Below are positions 60,373 to 64,000 of a stretch of DNA of 64,000 nt, piece by piece. How positions within the stretch are numbered: the stretch's first letter is position 1; every line of letters starts with the position of its first letter. The notes beneath the pieces are model-generated. The model was given only the letters and a program-made list of their open reading frames with translations, was not told the origin of the DNA and did not search any database. This DNA comes from Girardinichthys multiradiatus (Eukaryota; Chordata; Actinopteri; Cyprinodontiformes; Goodeidae). The stretch covers positions 996,001 to 1,060,000 of the forward strand of contig NC_061805.1 in assembly GCF_021462225.1 (NCBI RefSeq). The letters run 5' to 3'. The position numbers and the translations under genes were made by a program.

Positions 60373-60966
60373 GGGAGGGGGAGGGCTAATAGCTGGACAG
60401 CTGCTTTGAGAACAAGACTCCACACACACATACATCCATATGGCCAGGGGCCAGATAACAAAATCTCAGTGAGGATAATGGTGAGCACTCAGTGATCTCC
60501 TTTCAGATGTCCTCTCACCAAAGGATTAAGATCATGCTGTTTATGTTTTTGTCCAAAACTGTTTGTTCAGTTTTTGTCTGTTTGCTTTAGAGATGGAGTC
60601 TAGGAAAAAGTTTTATTGCTTTATTAAGTGGACACACAACTCTTAATGACAACTGAATCAAAAAGGATGATTATAAAACACTGTTCCATAAGTATTTATT
60701 TATTAGTTGGAATCCGTAATAATTTTATAATCTATAATAGGTTGTGACCACTTTTCCCACTTTCTCAGCCCATGTGTGAGAATATAGATTGATTGGCACA
60801 GCTCATTTTTCAAATCACACAAAACAATCCTTGGCTGCTTAAAAGATACAATTATTTCACAAATTCTGTTTTCCTAACAAATGTACACTGTCAATAAAAC
60901 CACAGCTGGATAATGAAGTGCATACTTTCACTGCAGGATTTCACAAAATTCTTAGTTTAAAAAAAA
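60370..60966. other. Unassigned stretch
   Basis: A purine-rich GAGGGGGAGGGGGAGGG run follows the GT tract. Nothing else is recognised. Confidence 0.4.
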
Positions 60967-61195
60967 GTACTCATACTCGTCGTCTTCCGCTTCATCCGGA
61001 ACTGGGTTGTGGGGGCATCAGACTCAGTAGAGACACCCAGACTTCCCTCTCCCCAGACACCTCCTTCAGCTCCTCCGGAGGGAGCCCGAGGCATTCCCAG
61101 GCCAGCTGAGAGACATAGTCCCTTCAGCATGTCCTGGGCCATCCCCTGGGGCTCCTCCCGGTTGGACATGCTTGGAACACCTCCCGAAGGTGACT
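60967..61195 (-). mobile_element. Rex3: Rex3 LINE, 3' fragment
   Basis: Minus-strand Rex3 3' end starting ACTCATACTCGTCGTCTTCC on plus. It covers the final coding part (GGGCATCAGACTCAGTAGAG and CAGGCCAGCTGAGAGACATA correspond to the C-terminal SRLAWE region). Severe 5' truncation is typical of LINE insertions. No duplication was found. Confidence 0.85.
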
Positions 61196-61640
61196 ACAAT
61201 TGCATGTATACAGAAAAAGTAAATTTTACTAATATTCCTGCTTCAGTGTATTAACTTAAGTTTTTGGTACATTGGTAGGCCTCCCAAGTCCATTAAGTTA
61301 CATATGGCTAAAACTCCCATTCCACCTTATTAAATGTATCCACAATTAACATACCCTGAAATGTAGTACAACTTCTTACAGACTACTTTGACGTTACCTT
61401 TAAGAACGCACACTTCCTTCTGTAAATACACCACTGACTTGTAAGTGTAGCTTTAGTCACTAGAAATACATCTCTGTAAAATGACTATTACACATAACTG
61501 AATATTTGCACCAAATGAATAATGAAACATTTACAATTAACTTTAACTGCTATACAAAACCTTTTCCCTATTTCTGTAAAAATATGTAACTAGGTTTCCC
61601 TAACTCATCATATGTGAAGATGGGTTTTGGTTGATGTGTC
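61196..61640. other. Unassigned stretch downstream of the gypsy pol end
   Basis: The 3' LTR and polypurine tract of the minus-strand gypsy element would be expected here. AAATAGGGAAAAGG on the minus strand near 61570 could be the tract, but with only one end visible I cannot define an LTR. Confidence 0.3.
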
Positions 61641-61641
61641 C

Positions 61642-62100
61642 TTAAGGAGTGTCACTCTCGTTCCACCTACTGATCACTCTCTGAAGACACATCCGCATCC
61701 TCCTCAGGCATTTCGAGCTCGGATGTCCGACCCTCAGTATCCATGTCTGGATTTTGGTCCATATCTTGGTCCTGTATGTTTCCTCCCTCATCTCCCTCAT
61801 ATACTTGATTATTGACCTCAGCGGAACCGCTTTCATCCTGGAACTGATTTTGTTTCTGTCCAAGTCCCCTAGTTTGTGTTTGCTCCACCAATCGGCTTGA
61901 TCTGGACTGAAAAACCGGGCCTCCTTGACGAGCAACATAGACATAATACTCATCCTCACTATAACCCGCAGAATCCTCATGTACACTGTCCCTCGTTCAT
62001 CGTGCTTGTATGTTTGCTGGTTTGTTCTGGATGCGTTTTTTCTTTGGATTCCCAGTGTTCAATCCAGCAGTAAGATAAGGACTTGGTAGTAGGACATTCC
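61642..62100 (-). pseudogene. Gypsy pol acidic C-terminal tail
   Basis: One frame (61667-61891) reads EGDEGGNIQDQDMDQNPDMD and SELEMPEEDADVSSESDQ, ending in a stop. It is rich in Asp, Glu and Gln. It continues the end of the integrase after a frame change, and an overlapping 114-codon frame is a shadow. Such acidic tails vary between gypsy lineages. The role here is not known. Confidence 0.6.
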
Positions 62101-62981
62101 TATGAAGAACTCTTTCCCTCCCTTCTCCATCCAGTGGTGTCACCACATAAACTGGGCTGTTTTATCCTCTCCTTTCTTTTACGATGTGTACTTTGTTTTC
62201 CCAGTATGCACGTATTTTTTCCAGGCCCTCCTCTTTCAGATAGATTTTGGACAAGTACTTGGTCTCCAGGTTGAAGCTCTGAACTCCAGGCTTTCCTGTT
62301 GTAATAATTTTGTCCTCTTTTGCCTGCTCTTCTCATGTTTTCTTTCACAATACTGTAAGCTTCCTGCATCAACCTCAACCATTTATCTGCATAGTCTTGG
62401 TGAGACCATGGCTTCTCTTGTCCTTTTGGGAACAATAGATCGATGGGTAGGATTGGTTCCCTTCCAAATAATAGGAAGAAGGGTGAAAAGCAAGTCGATT
62501 CATGCACTGTTGAGTTGTATGCATGCACTATTTTATTCAGATAGTCTTTCCAGTTAGGTTTCTGTGTCTCCTCCAATGTTCTGAGCATGCCCAACAGAGT
62601 TCAGTTGATACGTTCGGCTGGGTCAGACTGTGGATGGTATGGCGTTGTCCTCGACGGCTGTATCCCACTGTAACTTTGCAGCTTCCTGAACAGCTCATTT
62701 TCAAATTCCTTTCCCTGATCATGATGGATCCTAGCAGGGTATCCAAATCTGGGGATAAAGTCATCAAATATTTTGCGTGCGGATGTTTTTCCAGACTTAT
62801 TAGGTGTTGCATAAGCCTGTGCAAACTTGGTGAAGTGATCCAATATCACAAGAATATACTCTACTCCACCTTTGCTTCTCTCGAGATGCAGATAATCGAT
62901 TGATATCAGTTCAAAAGGTGTGGTGATTGTAATCGTTTGTAGCGGAGTTTTAGTTTCCCGGTTGGGTTTCTTTTGTTTCAA
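62100..62981 (-). pseudogene. Gypsy integrase core and C-terminal domain
   Basis: The core (62601-62981) has [20 protein letters not shown] with the first catalytic aspartate, [20 protein letters not shown] with the second, and [11 protein letters not shown] with the glutamate. An in-frame TGA at 62598-62600, in the place of a CGA or AGA arginine codon, separates it from [20 protein letters not shown] and [40 protein letters not shown] marks the C-terminal domain. An extra A in the following A run (about 62211-62216) shifts the frame, after which [20 protein letters not shown] reads in another frame. Confidence 0.92.
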
Positions 62982-63999
62982 GCAGCAACAAACTCTTGTG
63001 ACCTAATGTTCAATCTCTTCCCGCATTTTTGGCCAAAAAAAATCTCTCTCTGGTTAACGCGATCATTCAATCTGCTCCCAAATGACCCATTTCCTCATGT
63101 AACTGCTGATAGATCAATGGCTTGAGCTTAGCAGGAACTACAAGCTGGTTTCTGCTTTTTGTTTTTCGACGTAGAACTCCATGTTCATCCAGATAAAGAT
63201 GAGGCCACTCCCTCAGAAGTCGTTTCACCTCAGTTTGTTCCCTTAATTTGTCCCTGTATTTAAGCCTTTCATTTATCTGTTTTAAATCACTCACTCTTTG
63301 TATCACATGATCCTCCTATTGGGCAATTTGAATATCTTTAGCTGCCACCGGCTCCACCGGGTTTGCATATGGAACAGTTAGCTGTGACAGTACGTCTGCA
63401 TTACAGGTGATAGCTGAGATCCAGTTAGTATCGCCCCTGCGCTCTGCTTTGAGTCCTTGTTGTAGTGCTGTTATGTCATTTGACTTGCATTCCTCTGTAC
63501 ATGCTGACATTATTTTGTCCATCTCTGCTGGTTTGCGGGATAGGAAGTCAGTGTCTCGGTTGACTTTGCCAGGCTTGTACTTCAGAGTGAAGTGAAAATC
63601 TGCTATTTCTGAGACCCAGCAATGTCCCACTGCATTCAGTTTAGCGTTGTTCATCACATATGTCAAGGGATTGTTGTCGCTGTATACTGTAAAATGTGGT
63701 ACATTCAGAAGGTAATCTCGAAATCGCTCAGTGACAGCCCACTTCAGAGCTAAAAACTCAAGCTTCCCGGAGTGAAGTCTGTAATTTTTTTCAGCTGGAG
63801 TGAGTGTCCGTGAACCATAGCCGATGACTCTAAGTACTCCCTCCTGCCGTTGATACAAGACAGACCCAAGACCTCCCTGTGACGCATCCACCTGCAACAC
63901 AAATGGTTTTTCGAGGTCTGGGTAAGCCAGTACTGGTGGATCTGATAAAGCATCCACAAGACTCTCCAGCGCCTGCTCTTGTAATGCTGTCCATTCCAC
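62982..63999 (-). pseudogene. Gypsy RNase H and integrase zinc-binding region
   Basis: RNase H (63316-63999): the RT/RNase H connection, VLQVDASQGGLGSVLYQRQE, YGSRTLTPAEKNYRLHSGKL, ALKWAVTERFRDYLL and TVYSDNNPLTYVMNNAKLNA, with the aspartate and glutamate positions in place. An in-frame TAG at 63313-63315 ends it. The same frame continues at 63067-63306 with LYLDEHGVLRRKTKSRNQLV and LIYQQLHEEMGHLGAD, the H-H half of the zinc region. A T8 run near 63035 adds a base, and a further TAG lies near 63005 before the cysteines. The gene runs off the window edge. Confidence 0.92.
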
Positions 64000-64000
64000 A

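Larger units (their letters stand above)
61642..64000 (-). mobile_element. Ty3/gypsy LTR retrotransposon, 3' part of pol
   Basis: Continuous minus-strand homology from RNase H (window edge) through the integrase zinc region, integrase core and C-terminus to an acidic tail. The 5' part lies beyond the window. At least four point lesions are visible, two of them in homopolymers. This implies moderate age. Confidence 0.92.

Noticed and set aside
60238..60495. ORFs of 85 and 77 codons over the GT tract
   Set aside because: They consist mainly of Cys-Val or His-Thr repeats from (GT)n.

Overview
This window looks like repeat-dense, gene-poor DNA from a teleost fish. The assignment rests on the mobile elements: two Rex1 (CR1-group) LINEs, three Rex3 (RTE-group) insertions, several L2/Maui-type LINE fragments, Tc1 transposons with 200-bp inverted repeats, tRNA-derived fish SINE fragments, a class I (gamma/epsilon-like) endogenous retrovirus and a Ty3/gypsy element. 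The species cannot be named. I found no host protein-coding gene, functional tRNA or rRNA. Almost every convincing ORF belongs to a mobile element, and all but one carry breaks. The exception is a 320-residue Tc1 transposase at 27203-28165, which is open but lacks 14 linker residues present in its sister copy.

Layout. 1-8.5 kb: an uninterrupted 458-bp GATA array, a decayed Tc1 copy, a solo-LTR-like repeat, about 4.9 kb of AT-rich DNA and a 1.2-kb TATC array. 8.5-14.2 kb: three L2 fragments on the minus strand with a SINE head and a promoter-like repeat. 14.6-16.6 kb: two more solo-LTR-like repeats. 18-28.5 kb: two inverted copies of one Tc1 family flank a Rex1 LINE, a SINE and a 1.5-kb Harbinger-like non-autonomous element. 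29.6-42.8 kb: a nested block in which a minus-strand L2 was split by a 7.1-kb retrovirus, all between two copies of a third repeat, one of which was later split by Rex3. 43.7-46.8 kb: a nearly full-length Rex1 on the minus strand. 48.5-51.6 kb: a 5'-inverted Rex3 containing an LTR-like repeat, with other LTR-like copies on each side. 56.2-60.4 kb: a mariner-type MITE, a Harbinger-type MITE and a GT-bracketed repeat. 61.6-64 kb: the 3' half of a gypsy pol gene on the minus strand, cut by the window edge.

The elements do not form a pathway. They record an order of insertions, and several steps can be read from target-site duplications: GAAGG around the retrovirus, a 14-bp duplication around one Rex3, a 13-bp duplication around the 5'-inverted Rex3, TA around both complete Tc1 copies, and 5-bp duplications around four TG...CA repeats. 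I found no evidence of a new defence, biosynthetic or regulatory system. The most unusual structures are a 163-bp inverted copy of the Rex1 5' region inside a Tc1 transposase gene, the 5'-inverted Rex3, and the family of short LTR-like repeats.
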